The notes: generated from the letters alone by a model not told the origin. 49,623 nucleotides of DNA from Bacteroidales bacterium (GCA_017412645.1 JAFPWX010000015.1:1-49623), one strand, 5' to 3'; counted from the stretch's first letter, positions 8,406 through 17,631 are shown. Made by a program: numbers and translations.

Positions 8406-9767
8406 TTAATCATTGCCTATCGGTACAGAAATTCTGTCTCTTGCTACACATACGCCATTCTTCACAACATAACATTCTACGTAATGAGGGCCATAGAAAT
8501 TGGTGTTTTCTGTGATAGTCTGTTGTTTTTTTACCACCTGCCCTCTGATACAATTTCGCTTCTCAGCTGTCTTTCCGACGTTCTTAACTTTCCAATAATA
8601 ATCAACAGCTCCAGGCACGTTATGATTACAGGTAAATGTGATACAGAAGTGATGTGGTATCCATTTGCTGTATTTATCAAGAAAATACTGTAATGGATGG
8701 GATAGGAATCCATTCCCTTGTGCCGTTGCTGTTATATGAGCATCATATTGTTCAACGACTGGCATCATGTCTTCTATATATTGCTCCGTATCATTAAACA
8801 CTGCCACGTCCTGAACACTCCGAGGTTCAAGGGCAAACATCCTTGTAGAGGCCTCAGTAACCAGATTTGTCCAGTAGTCATGATTAAAGAAGTCACTCCA
8901 TACGGAAAGTGCCTTTTCACGGGTGCAATCTGCTTCATTGAGAACACTCAACTTAGACAGATATGAATCCAGTCGATTGTAAAAGACCTCCATTCGCTGT
9001 TTGTGTGCTTCTGTCTGTAATAACGAAAGCGTTACGTCGGTTGGGTTATACACCTCCTTATTCCATTGGAGCCTGTCTCTGACTGAACACATCGTATTAT
9101 AGAAACATTCATCAAGCCTTTCACCACTTTGAAAGCGCTCTTCACATAATACAGTTTGGATAAGGCCACCTGGCATATCCCAGCCATCACGTGACTTACA
9201 GAACATTTTACTGAGACGGATAACCTTTCTAAGATTCTGTCCTTTTGTATTGATGCAGTTCTTAAACCAGCTATTGATTGCTTTGGGGTCTCGTTTGCTC
9301 CAAGCACTACCGGCATGATAATACACTACTGTGTCGTGTTCAGTGTCTTTTCTGTATATCGCAAAATCAATATGATACCCTCCACTATACTTAATACGCA
9401 CACAGTTTGTCTTCTTCTCTGGGTTAGCACTAAACTGGCCACACTTATATGAAAAGGCTTCAACGATTATATTCTTTATGGCCTGTGCACCTATCTCTCC
9501 AATATTATCTTTGCGAAAAACCACTGCGATGTCAATATCGTAATCCTTCGAATCACTCTGAACAGCAGTGTTCATAGCCATACTCCCTTGGGTTATCGTT
9601 TCAGATATCCGATAGGATGTTCCATGTTTCTCGTTATAGGTCTTCAATCCTTCTTTCAGACGCTTAATATTCAACTTTCCTTTATCATAAAGGTCTGTCT
9701 GAGTATCACCAGGAAGAACGACTTCCTGATTATAGAACTTATTGAATTCTGCGCTTAAATCAAACAT
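8406..9767 (-). CDS. CBASS cyclic-oligonucleotide synthase (CD-NTase) with AGS-C domain
   Basis: A 453-residue nucleotidyltransferase of the cGAS/DncV type. The active site is visible: GS at residues 61-62, DID at 77-79 and a third Asp in YHIDF at about 134, the usual metal-binding triad. The C-terminal 85 residues (from WIPHHFCITF) match the beta-rich AGS-C sensor-like domain that some bacterial CD-NTases carry. It should make a cyclic di- or trinucleotide after phage infection. The ATG overlaps the end of the SAVED effector gene by 8 bp, which fits translational coupling. No Cap2/Cap3 (E1/E2, JAB) or HORMA/TRIP13 genes are present, so this is a minimal (type I) layout. The nucleotide product cannot be predicted. 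Confidence 0.88.
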   Translation of the reverse strand: MFDLSAEFNKFYNQEVVLPGDTQTDLYDKGKLNIKRLKEGLKTYNEKHGTSYRISETITQGSMAMNTAVQSDSKDYDIDIAVVFRKDNIGEIGAQAIKNIIVEAFSYKCGQFSANPEKKTNCVRIKYSGGYHIDFAIYRKDTEHDTVVYYHAGSAWSKRDPKAINSWFKNCINTKGQNLRKVIRLSKMFCKSRDGWDMPGGLIQTVLCEERFQSGERLDECFYNTMCSVRDRLQWNKEVYNPTDVTLSLLQTEAHKQRMEVFYNRLDSYLSKLSVLNEADCTREKALSVWSDFFNHDYWTNLVTEASTRMFALEPRSVQDVAVFNDTEQYIEDMMPVVEQYDAHITATAQGNGFLSHPLQYFLDKYSKWIPHHFCITFTCNHNVPGAVDYYWKVKNVGKTAEKRNCIRGQVVKKQQTITENTNFYGPHYVECYVVKNGVCVARDRISVPIGND

Positions 9768-10848
9768 TCTGCACCTCTTTAACTTTTTCTATCCGACCCG
9801 CTGAACTGCCGTTAATGGTAATCCCCACTTTGTAAGAAGGCGCAGCGTAATGATAGGAGACAATCTGTGGAACACGGTTCTGCATAAGAACGAGCGACTT
9901 TCCAAAAGCGTATGCGAAGCAAGCTTGTGTCGCCAATAACAAATGTACTCTCTTGACTTGACTATTCTTCTTACACACTTCCGAGATGAAAGTCACGGTC
10001 TCGTTTATATAAGCGTTGAGCTGTCTCTTGCTGAAAATGGCATTATCTTTGGGTTCTGGAAGAGACAAGCTAAATACTGGTAAATTAAAGTGACTGGTGT
10101 TTGTCTCATTGATTATAGCCGTTGTTGAAACTGCCACCACTATTTCTGTTGCTTCATTAGTTTTGATCGCCGGTCTCAGTAATTCTGGGAACTTCTTATC
10201 ATTATTGAGCTTAGTATATTCCTGTGTAGCCTTATTGAACTCTAAATAGTATCTGATATCGCTACCACGATGCTTAGTTCCTGCATAAATGATGAAAGGA
10301 ATGGGAGCCATTCCCGTGAAACACCGTTTGCTTTTGGCTTCACGATTAAAGCGCTCCATTTGGTTTTGAATATCTGCTATAATTGCATTTGCTCGTGTTT
10401 GCGATAAACCATGCATTTCTGCCTGGCAATTAGCAGTATTTGTTTCTATTTCATCACAATTCTGGCATTTAAGCGCCTTAAGCATCCCATCCGCCTTGGT
10501 ATGGTGAATGGTTCCTGGCATGTTAAGTATAACGCAACTTGTAGTAGCATCAATGACCTTCAGAATAACACCAACGACTAACAAAAGTAAACCAATAGCC
10601 ATCAGCCACCTTGGAGAAAAGCCCTCTTCTCCTACTGTTTTCTGAATCTGCAACCAATCATACAAAAATTGCAGAATTGAATCAGAGCAAGAAGGAAGTG
10701 AAGCAATGATGATATCAACAGCAGCGACTATCAAATTCTCCGCTGTGGTTTTCTCTCCATCTTTGTCAAGAAACAAGTCCCAAAGGACCTTTATGAGAAG
10801 TCCTAAGAGTATTGCTACTACTATAAAAAGACCAAATATCTTAATCAT
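9760..10848 (-). CDS. CBASS effector: transmembrane SAVED protein (Cap14-like)
   Basis: A 362-residue protein. Residues 3-25 and about 81-100 are strongly hydrophobic helices. A short Cys-containing stretch follows (CQNC near 128, another Cys at 141). From about residue 180 the sequence looks like a SAVED domain, a CARF-derived sensor of cyclic oligonucleotides: FIIYAGTKHRGSDIRYYLEF, and the late HLLLATQACFAYAFGKSL with conserved small residues. Fusion of two TM helices to SAVED is the known Cap14 architecture, thought to damage the membrane when ligand binds. It is the first gene of the pair and overlaps the CD-NTase start. Confidence 0.83.
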   Translation of the reverse strand: MIKIFGLFIVVAILLGLLIKVLWDLFLDKDGEKTTAENLIVAAVDIIIASLPSCSDSILQFLYDWLQIQKTVGEEGFSPRWLMAIGLLLLVVGVILKVIDATTSCVILNMPGTIHHTKADGMLKALKCQNCDEIETNTANCQAEMHGLSQTRANAIIADIQNQMERFNREAKSKRCFTGMAPIPFIIYAGTKHRGSDIRYYLEFNKATQEYTKLNNDKKFPELLRPAIKTNEATEIVVAVSTTAIINETNTSHFNLPVFSLSLPEPKDNAIFSKRQLNAYINETVTFISEVCKKNSQVKRVHLLLATQACFAYAFGKSLVLMQNRVPQIVSYHYAAPSYKVGITINGSSAGRIEKVKEVQNV

Positions 10849-11008
10849 ATTGTCTTATCCCTCAGTGCTTGTTCATTTGTGCGGTAGGTTCAAGCAAGTC
10901 TGTGGACGGCTTGCCGGCCACTGTCTTGCTGTGGGGAGCGGAAGGCTCTTCTGGGCTTGTCCCAGATGTGCCTGTAGCGGGGATGTTGACTTGTTAAAAT
11001 GTTAAATG

Positions 11009-12184
11009 TTAAACTTCGTACCTATCAACAGCTTCACCATTGAGTGCTCTAACTATTCGAGAGCAGGCTTTCCCGTCTCCGTAAGGATTTACAGCCTTAC
11101 TCATACGTTCGTGGGCAGCTGCATCATCAAGGAGAGTGCTTACTTCGTTCACAATCAGGTCGTGATTGGTACCTACCAGATGTACAGTGCCACTCTTCAG
11201 GGCCTCGGGGCGCTCGGTGGTGTCACGCATCACGAGTACCGGCTTGCCGAGGCCGGGGGCCTCTTCCTGAATGCCGCCGGAGTCGGTCAGTACCACGGTG
11301 GACTTCTCCATCAGGTACACGAATTCCAGGTACTGAAGGGGCTCGATGAAGAAGAAGTTCTTGTAAGCGGTAAGATCTTCGCCAAACACTTCATGAATGG
11401 GTTTGCGCACATTGGGGTTGAGGTGCATGGGGTAGACGAAATCCACGTCCGGATACTTCTCGCTGAGATCTTTCATTGCGGTGACCATGCTGATGAAGCC
11501 GTCGCCAAAGTTCTCGCGGCGGTGGCCGGTGATGAGGACCAGCTTGCGGCCACCGTCCAGACGAGTCACGTCGTAGCCCGCCGCCTTCAGCACACCCACT
11601 TGTTCGTCGGCCAGGGCCTTGTCGTTTTTGAGTTTATTCACGACCATGTGGAGGGCGTCAATCACGGTGTTGCCGGTGACGTAGATCTTACCCTGGGCCT
11701 TTTCTTCCAGGAGGTTCTTTTCGCTGAGCGGGGTGGGGGCGAAATTGTAGCTGGCGATGCGGCCGGTTATCTGGCGGTTCATCTCTTCCGGCCAGGGGCT
11801 ATAGATGTTGTGGGTGCGCAGACCGGCTTCCACGTGGCCGACGGGAATCTGCTGGTAGAAGGCGGCAAGAGCCGCGGCGGTGCTGGTAGTGGTGTCGCCA
11901 TGGACAAGCACCACGTCGGGCTGGACTTCTTTCAGTACATCGCGCATGCCGGTGAGCACGCGGGCGGTGACGTCGTAAAGGTCCTGGCCCTGCTTCATTA
12001 TATTGAGGTCGTAGTCCGGGGTGACCTCGAAGATGCGCAGCACCTGGTCCAGCATCTCTCGGTGCTGACCGGTAACACACACTATAGTCTCGAATTCTTT
12101 CGGGTGTTTCTGGAACTCTTTCACCAGGGGGCACATCTTGATTGCCTCAGGGCGAGTTCCGAAAACTAGCATTATCTTTTTCAT
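11009..12184 (-). CDS. wecB: UDP-N-acetylglucosamine 2-epimerase, non-hydrolysing
   Basis: A 391-residue WecB/MnaA-type enzyme. It has KIMLVFGTRPEAIKMCPLV at the N-terminus, CVTGQHREML, LVHGDTTTSTAAAL, HVEAGLRTHNIYSPWPEEMN (active-site region) and LTDSGGIQEEAPGLGKPVL, all in the expected order and at full length. It interconverts UDP-GlcNAc and UDP-ManNAc. No UDP-ManNAc dehydrogenase gene is obvious nearby, since the adjacent dehydrogenase looks like Ugd. ManNAc may therefore be used directly, or the partner lies elsewhere. The gene is GC-rich, unlike the CBASS pair downstream and the RelA/SpoT gene upstream. A 160-bp gap of mixed sequence separates it from the CBASS pair. Confidence 0.93.
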   Translation of the reverse strand: MKKIMLVFGTRPEAIKMCPLVKEFQKHPKEFETIVCVTGQHREMLDQVLRIFEVTPDYDLNIMKQGQDLYDVTARVLTGMRDVLKEVQPDVVLVHGDTTTSTAAALAAFYQQIPVGHVEAGLRTHNIYSPWPEEMNRQITGRIASYNFAPTPLSEKNLLEEKAQGKIYVTGNTVIDALHMVVNKLKNDKALADEQVGVLKAAGYDVTRLDGGRKLVLITGHRRENFGDGFISMVTAMKDLSEKYPDVDFVYPMHLNPNVRKPIHEVFGEDLTAYKNFFFIEPLQYLEFVYLMEKSTVVLTDSGGIQEEAPGLGKPVLVMRDTTERPEALKSGTVHLVGTNHDLIVNEVSTLLDDAAAHERMSKAVNPYGDGKACSRIVRALNGEAVDRYEV

Positions 12185-12219
12185 TATCGTATTTTATTCA
12201 ACGGAGATTTTAGAGAAAA

Positions 12220-13269
12220 TTATTCCTTTAGATATCCTTTAATGAAACATTCTCTAGTAAAAAGACTGAGTGCATCAATGAATTCGCTTGTGTTTAAGAA
12301 GTAACTGGAATACGCTTCAAGCAACTCATTCATATCTTTAACGGATACAAGTACGATTGCTCCTTTAGTACTCTCAAGACGGCTTTCCATGTTCTTATAC
12401 GTCTCATTAGCTTCTGAGAATTCATCTTCTGAAAAATGCCGGAGTTTTGCTTTCTTAAGTTCAAAATCCGTCATGAGTAGTGCATATCCCCCCTCAAAAG
12501 AGTTTTGTTCAGTATAATCCACAGCCTTTATTAGGCTGCCGAGTCGCATAAGATAATGTCCCTGTTTATCCATCGCGGCATACTCTCGGCAATAGTCCGC
12601 CTCGGAGAAATCAGAAAACTGTTCGGGAATGGGCATTCCTTCCTCCCTGGCGAATATGGCACTAATAAGTTTGAAGAATCGCAACCAATTCTCATCTCCA
12701 ATACCAGCCTTCAATGGTGATTTGGAAATAAGTTCAGCCGTTTCCACTGCTGTTGCCCAATCGTGCTGGAGTTTGGTGCGGATCTGAAGCTCTATGCGTA
12801 GACCATCGGTATCTTCATTTGCAGAATGATAAATATATACGAAATGAATGCTTCTATATCCACTGCATTTTGGCTTGTTTACATAGTTCTTGGGTTCGTT
12901 AGCGCGTTCAAAATTCGGCAATTCCACTCCATACAAAAGATTGTAGGCCCTTTCCATGGTAGGAATATCTGGAAAAACAAATCTCACACCTCCGATATCC
13001 TGGACTCCACCCAACCTCATATCGGGATTACGGCGAAGTTTACCGATTATCGAAGTCATACGTTTTAAACGTTGGGATGAGAAAGAGGGTTGGACGCCAG
13101 CTTCTGCAAGCACGGATGAAACCGAACGGAAGAGCTCTTGCATCGGGACCTGATGATTCTTACGCCAATCATCAACGATGTTCATAGCATCGTTGTAACG
13201 GAAGAAGTCATCGATTTCCGAGATAAGAATCTCCCCGGTATTGTTCAGTTTGTTTCTAGAGTACTTCAT
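12220..13269 (-). CDS. RelA/SpoT-domain nucleotide pyrophosphokinase (small alarmone synthetase-like)
   Basis: A protein of about 349 residues with one RelA/SpoT synthetase domain and no HD hydrolase, TGS or ACT domain. Visible motifs are RLKRMTSIIGK (substrate-binding basic helix, about residues 68-77), DIGGVRFVF (metal Asp near 91), GYRSIHFVY (near 137) and ELQIRTKLQHDWA (160-172). All catalytic positions look intact. A helical C-terminal region of about 140 residues is not recognised. I chose the ATG at 13269 over a TTG at 13293 that overlaps rfbA. It sits between rfbA and wecB and is clearly richer in AT than both, so it is probably an insertion. It could make (p)ppGpp or be a toxSAS-like toxin or defence enzyme. 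No antitoxin gene is visible. Confidence 0.8.
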   Translation of the reverse strand: MKYSRNKLNNTGEILISEIDDFFRYNDAMNIVDDWRKNHQVPMQELFRSVSSVLAEAGVQPSFSSQRLKRMTSIIGKLRRNPDMRLGGVQDIGGVRFVFPDIPTMERAYNLLYGVELPNFERANEPKNYVNKPKCSGYRSIHFVYIYHSANEDTDGLRIELQIRTKLQHDWATAVETAELISKSPLKAGIGDENWLRFFKLISAIFAREEGMPIPEQFSDFSEADYCREYAAMDKQGHYLMRLGSLIKAVDYTEQNSFEGGYALLMTDFELKKAKLRHFSEDEFSEANETYKNMESRLESTKGAIVLVSVKDMNELLEAYSSYFLNTSEFIDALSLFTRECFIKGYLKE

Positions 13270-13289
13270 ATTTCTCTTTCTTAATTGGG

Positions 13290-14207
13290 TCAATTTTCCC
13301 CCGCCAGCCTTAACAGGTACTGGCCATACTGGTTTTTAATCATCGGCTGCGCCAGCTCCCTCAACTTCTCTGCGCTGATCCACCCCTGCTCATAGGCGAT
13401 TTCTTCAAGGCAAGCGATCTTGCAGCCGGTGCGCTTTTCGAGGGTCTCGATGAAGATGGAGGCGTCGGCCAGGGAGTCGTGGGTGCCGGTGTCGAGCCAG
13501 GCGAAGCCGCGGCCGAGGGTCTGAACGCGCAGCTGCCCGTCTGCCAGGAAGGCCTGGTTCACACTGGTGATCTCCAGTTCGCCGCGGGCGGAGGGTTTGA
13601 TGCCCTTGGCAATCTCCACTACCCGGTTGGGATAGAAATATAACCCCGTCACCGCGTAGTTGCTCTTCGGATTCGCCGGTTTTTCTTCGATGGAGAGGCA
13701 GTTGCCGGCCGCGTCGAAGGTCGCCACCCCGTAGCGCTGGGGGTCGGAGACCCAGTAGCCGAAGACGGTGGCCTGCCCGCGGCCGGCCTGCACGCCGCTG
13801 GCTGCCGGGGTGCCGGGAGCACCGTCGGCGTCGCGCACCGCCGCCTCCAGCATCGGGCCGAAACCCGCCCCGTAGAAGATGTTGTCGCCCAGAACCAGGC
13901 AGACGCTGTCGTCGCCAATAAACTTCTCGCCAATGAGGAACGCCTGCGCCAAGCCGTCCGGTGAAGGCTGCTCGGCATACTCGAAGCGCACGCCGAGGTC
14001 GACCCCGTCGCCCAGAAGACGCCGGAAGGCCGGAAGGTCGTCGGGGGTGGAGATGATGAGGATCTCCCGGATGCCCGCCTGCATCAGCACGCTGATGGGA
14101 TAGTAGACCATCGGCTTGTCGTAGATGGGCAGGAGCTGTTTGCTGACGCCTTTGGTTATGGGGTAGAGTCTGGTGCCGGAGCCTCCGGCGAGAACTATTC
14201 CTTTCAT
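13290..14207 (-). CDS. rfbA: Glucose-1-phosphate thymidylyltransferase
   Basis: A 305-residue enzyme with the sugar nucleotidyltransferase signature [18 protein letters not shown] at residues 3-20, [26 protein letters not shown] and the C-terminal [11 protein letters not shown], all typical of RfbA/RmlA. It makes dTDP-glucose from glucose-1-phosphate and dTTP, the first step to dTDP-rhamnose and related sugars. The rest of that pathway (rfbBCD) is not in the window. Its start codon overlaps the ugd stop (TAATG). The middle carries a short Ala/Gly/Pro-rich stretch (about residues 125-150) that is longer than usual. Confidence 0.93.
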   Translation of the reverse strand: MKGIVLAGGSGTRLYPITKGVSKQLLPIYDKPMVYYPISVLMQAGIREILIISTPDDLPAFRRLLGDGVDLGVRFEYAEQPSPDGLAQAFLIGEKFIGDDSVCLVLGDNIFYGAGFGPMLEAAVRDADGAPGTPAASGVQAGRGQATVFGYWVSDPQRYGVATFDAAGNCLSIEEKPANPKSNYAVTGLYFYPNRVVEIAKGIKPSARGELEITSVNQAFLADGQLRVQTLGRGFAWLDTGTHDSLADASIFIETLEKRTGCKIACLEEIAYEQGWISAEKLRELAQPMIKNQYGQYLLRLAGEN

Positions 14208-15517
14208 TAGTCTCTCTTAAAAATATCTCTTGTATAAACTTTGCCGGCCACGTCGGCCAGGGCGTCGTCGTAGCGGTTGGCGATGATGGCGTCGCTCTGG
14301 GCCTTGAAGGCCTTCAGATCGTTGACGACGCGCGAACCGAAGAAGGTGCTGCCGTCTTCCAGGGTGGGCTCGTAGATGATGACCTTCGCGCCCTTGGCCT
14401 TGATGCGCTTCATGATGCCCTGGATGGCGGACTGCCGGAAGTTGTCGGAACCGGCCTTCATGGTGAGGCGGAACACTCCGATCACGACCTCTTTCTCTTC
14501 GGCGGGGGCGAAGGCGTTGGTGCCGGTGTAGCTGTAGTAGCCGGCTCGGTCGAGCACGCGGTCGGCTATGAAGTCCTTGCGGGTGCGGTTGGAGTCGACA
14601 ATCGCCTTGATGAGGTTCTCCGGCACGTCGTTGAAGTTCGCCAGCAGCTGTTTGGTGTCTTTCGGGAGACAGTAGCCGCCGTAGCCGAAGCTGGGGTTGT
14701 TGTAGTGCGTGCCGATGCGCGGGTCCAGGCAGACGCCTTCGATGATGTGACGCGTGTCGAGTCCCTTCATCTCGGCGTAGGTGTCGAGCTCGTTGAAGTA
14801 GCTGACGCGCAGGGCGAGGTAGGTGTTGGCGAAGAGCTTCACGGCTTCGGCCTCGGTGCTGCCCATGAAGAGCACCTGCGGGTCGTTGAGGGCGCCGGCC
14901 TTGATGAGGGAGGCGAACTGCTCGGCAGCGGGCCTGAGTTCTTCGGCCGGCTGGGTGCCGGGGGCGTCGTCGTAGCCGACGATGATGCGGCTCGGGTAGA
15001 GGTTGTCGTAGAGGGCCTTCGACTCTCTGAGGAACTCGGGGGCGAAGATGATTTTCGGGACGACGGTGCGGAACTTGCCGTCGGCGAGACGCTCGCGGTA
15101 GCTGAACTTTTCGCGGATGTTCTTCGTGTAGCCGACGGGGACGGTGCTCTTGATGACCATCACGGCGTTCGGGTTCACTTCGAGCACGAGTTCGATGACC
15201 TCCTCCACGTGCGAGGTGTCGAAGAAGTTCTTCTTGGGGTCGTAGTTGGTGGGGGCGGCGATGACGACGAAGTCGGCGTCTGCATAGGCGGCGCGCCCGT
15301 CGAGGGTGGCGCGCAGGTTGAGGGTTACCGGCGCGCCGTGGGCGTCGGTACCTGCGAGGTAGCGCTCGATGTAGTCGTCCTGGATCGGGCTCTGCCTTTT
15401 ATTGAGTTTTTCTACTTTTTCGGGAATCACGTCCACCGCCACTACCTCGTTTTTCTGGGCGAGGAGGGTGGCGATCGAGAGACCCACGTAACCGGTTCCT
15501 GCTACTGCTATGATCAT
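14207..15517 (-). CDS. ugd: UDP-glucose 6-dehydrogenase
   Basis: A 436-residue NAD-dependent dehydrogenase. It has [19 protein letters not shown] (Rossmann fold), the [11 protein letters not shown] loop, [31 protein letters not shown] and the catalytic cysteine in [18 protein letters not shown]. The last motif separates Ugd of this type from UDP-ManNAc dehydrogenases. It oxidises UDP-glucose to UDP-glucuronate for surface polysaccharide. It is the first gene of the operon, with a likely promoter about 120 bp upstream. Confidence 0.92.
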   Translation of the reverse strand: MIIAVAGTGYVGLSIATLLAQKNEVVAVDVIPEKVEKLNKRQSPIQDDYIERYLAGTDAHGAPVTLNLRATLDGRAAYADADFVVIAAPTNYDPKKNFFDTSHVEEVIELVLEVNPNAVMVIKSTVPVGYTKNIREKFSYRERLADGKFRTVVPKIIFAPEFLRESKALYDNLYPSRIIVGYDDAPGTQPAEELRPAAEQFASLIKAGALNDPQVLFMGSTEAEAVKLFANTYLALRVSYFNELDTYAEMKGLDTRHIIEGVCLDPRIGTHYNNPSFGYGGYCLPKDTKQLLANFNDVPENLIKAIVDSNRTRKDFIADRVLDRAGYYSYTGTNAFAPAEEKEVVIGVFRLTMKAGSDNFRQSAIQGIMKRIKAKGAKVIIYEPTLEDGSTFFGSRVVNDLKAFKAQSDAIIANRYDDALADVAGKVYTRDIFKRD

Positions 15518-15635
15518 GCTTGTTGTGGTATGTGCATTTCTCTGGCTCCTCGAATCTCAGTTAAAGCGCTGAAATTCAAGCGTTTAAGCCTTTATTTAGA
15601 TAGGTTGCGCCGCCAGGGTGCACCTTATCAATTTA

Positions 15636-15643
15636 CAAAGATA
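15636..15643 (-). promoter_or_regulatory. Putative -7 box for the polysaccharide operon
   Basis: On the minus strand this reads TATCTTTG, the Bacteroidota -7 consensus TAnnTTTG. It would start a transcript with a leader of about 110 nt before ugd. No convincing TTTG -33 element lies 19 bp upstream. Confidence 0.5.
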
Positions 15644-15728
15644 GCAAATTAATCGACTTGTGCGAGCGCGCGACCTATATATAAAAGCGAATCTTTTTGC
15701 TACATTTGCGGCTGATCATTTACGAAGT

Positions 15729-17117
15729 ATGAGAATTTTTGAATACATAAAGGTTTCCATGCGGTCGCTGCTCAATTTCCGGGCAGACGTGGACACCGCA
15801 GCGGCAGATCTCAATATCCGGAACAATATTCATTTCAAGGGGACGAACGTGCTGATTCTCGCCTTCTCGATAATCATCGCGTCGGTGGGTCTGAACGTGA
15901 ACTCCACCGCCGTGGTCATCGGCGCAATGTTGATATCTCCCCTGATGGGACCCATCATCGGGTTCGGCCTGGCGGGCAGCATCAACGACACCAAGCTCCT
16001 GCGGGACTCCCTTTGGAACCTGTTGGTGATGGTGGTTATTTCCCTAATGGCATCGGCCATATATTTCCTGCTGTCGCCGCTGGAACTTGCGAACCCGACC
16101 GAACTGGAGGCGCGCACGTCGCCCAGTATCTTCGACGTTCTGATCGCCCTCTTCGGCGGAGCTGCCGGCATTGTTGAGCAAAGCCGCAAGGAGAAGGGGA
16201 CGGTGATCTCCGGAGTGGCGATCGCTACCGCACTCATGCCGCCTCTCTGCACCGCCGGCTATGGCATCGCCCATTGGAACGGGCACTTTTTCTTCGGGGC
16301 GATGGGGCTCTTCGGTATCAATACGATTTTTATCGCCCTGGCCACCTATCTGGTAGCGAAACTGCTCCATTTCAAGGAGGTTCAGTTCGTGGATGCCAAA
16401 AAGGCGCGCATTACCCGTGGATGGGTTTCTGCGCTCGTGGTGATAGTGGTCGTGTTGAGTGGCTGGTCGGCCGTACGCATCGTTAGAAACAATAATTTCC
16501 AGAGTAATGCTGAGGCGTTCGTGAAGGAAAACCGCTCGATGGATAAGGCCTATATCTACGACTATCATATCGACGGAGCCGCCCATAAAGTGGAGATTCG
16601 CGTGACCGGCCGACGCATGTCCGCGGAGATGCGCGACGCAGTGTATGCGAGCGCCGCCGCCCACGGAATTCCTTACGAAGCACTGACGATCACGGAGAAT
16701 ACTCTTCAGGAGACGGAAGATCTGATCCGCAGCGAGCAGATCGCGGGATTCTTCGAGCGTTCGGAGTCGGAGATCACCCGGCGCGACGCCACCATCCTGA
16801 GGTTGCGCGAGCAGCTGGATTCCCTCCAGGCCGCAGTGCTGCCCTCGGAGCAGATCGCCCGCGAGATCCGCAGCAACTATCCTGGTCGGATTGCGGAGGT
16901 GTATCTCTCGAAGGGGGATGCCGTGGAATGGGGCGGGGGCCAGCGCGACACTGTGACCTCCGTTTCGCCCTCCCCCGACGGACTGGTTACCAGCCAGCTC
17001 ACCGTCGTCATCGTCCGGACCATCGGCCGCTTCTCCGCCTCCGAGCAGGAGCGCCTCGCCGACTGGCTTCGCATCCGCCTGAACGACCCGTCGCTGAAAC
17101 TCCTGGTTTCGGAATAA
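15729..17117 (+). CDS. DUF389 family membrane protein
   Basis: The first half carries about six membrane segments with the family's signature VLILAFSIIIASVGLN, STAVVIGAMLISPLMGPI and GVAIATALMPPLCTAGYG. The second half is soluble, from about residue 250. Members are found in many bacteria and function is not established. I placed the start at the ATG at 15729 rather than the upstream GTG at 15660, because the N-terminus MRIFEYIKVSMRSLLNF fits the family and a TACATTTG box (15701-15708) lies just upstream. It is transcribed away from the polysaccharide operon and converges with the Rpn gene. Confidence 0.85.
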   Translation: MRIFEYIKVSMRSLLNFRADVDTAAADLNIRNNIHFKGTNVLILAFSIIIASVGLNVNSTAVVIGAMLISPLMGPIIGFGLAGSINDTKLLRDSLWNLLVMVVISLMASAIYFLLSPLELANPTELEARTSPSIFDVLIALFGGAAGIVEQSRKEKGTVISGVAIATALMPPLCTAGYGIAHWNGHFFFGAMGLFGINTIFIALATYLVAKLLHFKEVQFVDAKKARITRGWVSALVVIVVVLSGWSAVRIVRNNNFQSNAEAFVKENRSMDKAYIYDYHIDGAAHKVEIRVTGRRMSAEMRDAVYASAAAHGIPYEALTITENTLQETEDLIRSEQIAGFFERSESEITRRDATILRLREQLDSLQAAVLPSEQIAREIRSNYPGRIAEVYLSKGDAVEWGGGQRDTVTSVSPSPDGLVTSQLTVVIVRTIGRFSASEQERLADWLRIRLNDPSLKLLVSE

Positions 17118-17144
17118 TTCCTTCGGCCTTTTGGCAGAGGGCCC

Positions 17145-17219
17145 TGACGTTTTCGGCCATTTTTGACGGACCCCCCAGGTTTTTTGCAGGGGGGTGCAGC
17201 ATTTTTGGCCCTTTTTGCT
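17145..17219. repeat. Family A palindromic element, copy 1
   Basis: Left arm TGACGTTTTCGGCC, stem GACCCCCC/GGGGGGT, right arm GCATTTTTGGCCC. Its left half is like the GAC-stem group and its right half like the GCA-stem group. It is intergenic, between the convergent DUF389 and Rpn genes. The minus-strand reading remains open and gives EQKGPKM...SKMAEN, like the coding copies. Confidence 0.85.
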
Positions 17220-17276
17220 CCAGCCATCTCCCTTCACCGGCATCCAACCATCCTTTTCCCACGCATGCCGGCACCC

Positions 17277-17357
17277 AACCTTCATTTTTTGTTTTTTTTG
17301 TCGGTATACCCCTGATTTTTCGGGGGGATACCGTCATTTTCGGCCATTTTTGACGGT
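17277..17357. repeat. Family A palindromic element, copy 2
   Basis: Terminal inverted words AACCTTCA and TGACGGTT enclose a GGTATACCCC / GGGGGATACC stem. The left arm is degenerate (GGCC replaced). The right arm TCATTTTCGGCCATTTT is intact. Intergenic, 57 bp after copy 1. Confidence 0.85.
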
Positions 17358-17402
17358 TCGCTCCACCGTATTCTCCGCCGTATCTCGCCTTTATCGCGGT
17401 TC

Positions 17403-17431
17403 GCCCACATTTTAGGCCTTTTTCGTAGGCG
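17403..17431. repeat. Possible solo arm of family A
   Basis: CACATTTTAGGCCTTTTTCG resembles a single element arm, with CATTTT, GGCC and TTTTT in the right order and spacing. It has no GC-rich stem next to it. It could be a decayed half element or chance. Confidence 0.35.
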
Positions 17432-17576
17432 AGCCTCAATCTTCAGGCTCACTGCCAGCAGGGGCAGGCAGGCAGGCGGTCGGCGGCGGCGAGGAGGGTC
17501 CTCCCTCCAACCCCCCGCAGCTGCCGCCGGGTACCGCCAGCCGCCCGGCTTGCCTTGACGGGCGGCGGAGCCACTC
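17432..17576. other. GC-rich gene-free stretch
   Basis: About 145 bp very rich in GC, with short GGCAGGCA and GGCGGCGG runs. I see no gene here and no family A unit. Confidence 0.4.
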
Positions 17577-17612
17577 AAAAAAGCCACCATCAGAAAACTC
17601 CAAGGGTGGCTT
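17577..17612 (-). terminator. Rho-independent terminator after the Rpn gene
   Basis: On the minus strand an 8-bp stem AAGCCACC / GGTGGCTT with a 16-nt loop is followed by a T run. It begins about 20 bp after the stop codon at 17632. Confidence 0.75.
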
Positions 17613-17631
17613 CATATTCAGAGAATAAATC

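Noticed and set aside
8277-8693. Plus-strand frame of 138 codons at the end of the CD-NTase gene
   Set aside because: Mostly antisense to the AGS-C domain, with no ribosome site or family match.
14705-15652. Plus-strand frame of 315 codons opposite ugd
   Set aside because: Val/Gly/Glu-rich translation typical of antisense GC-rich DNA. Ugd on the minus strand is certain.
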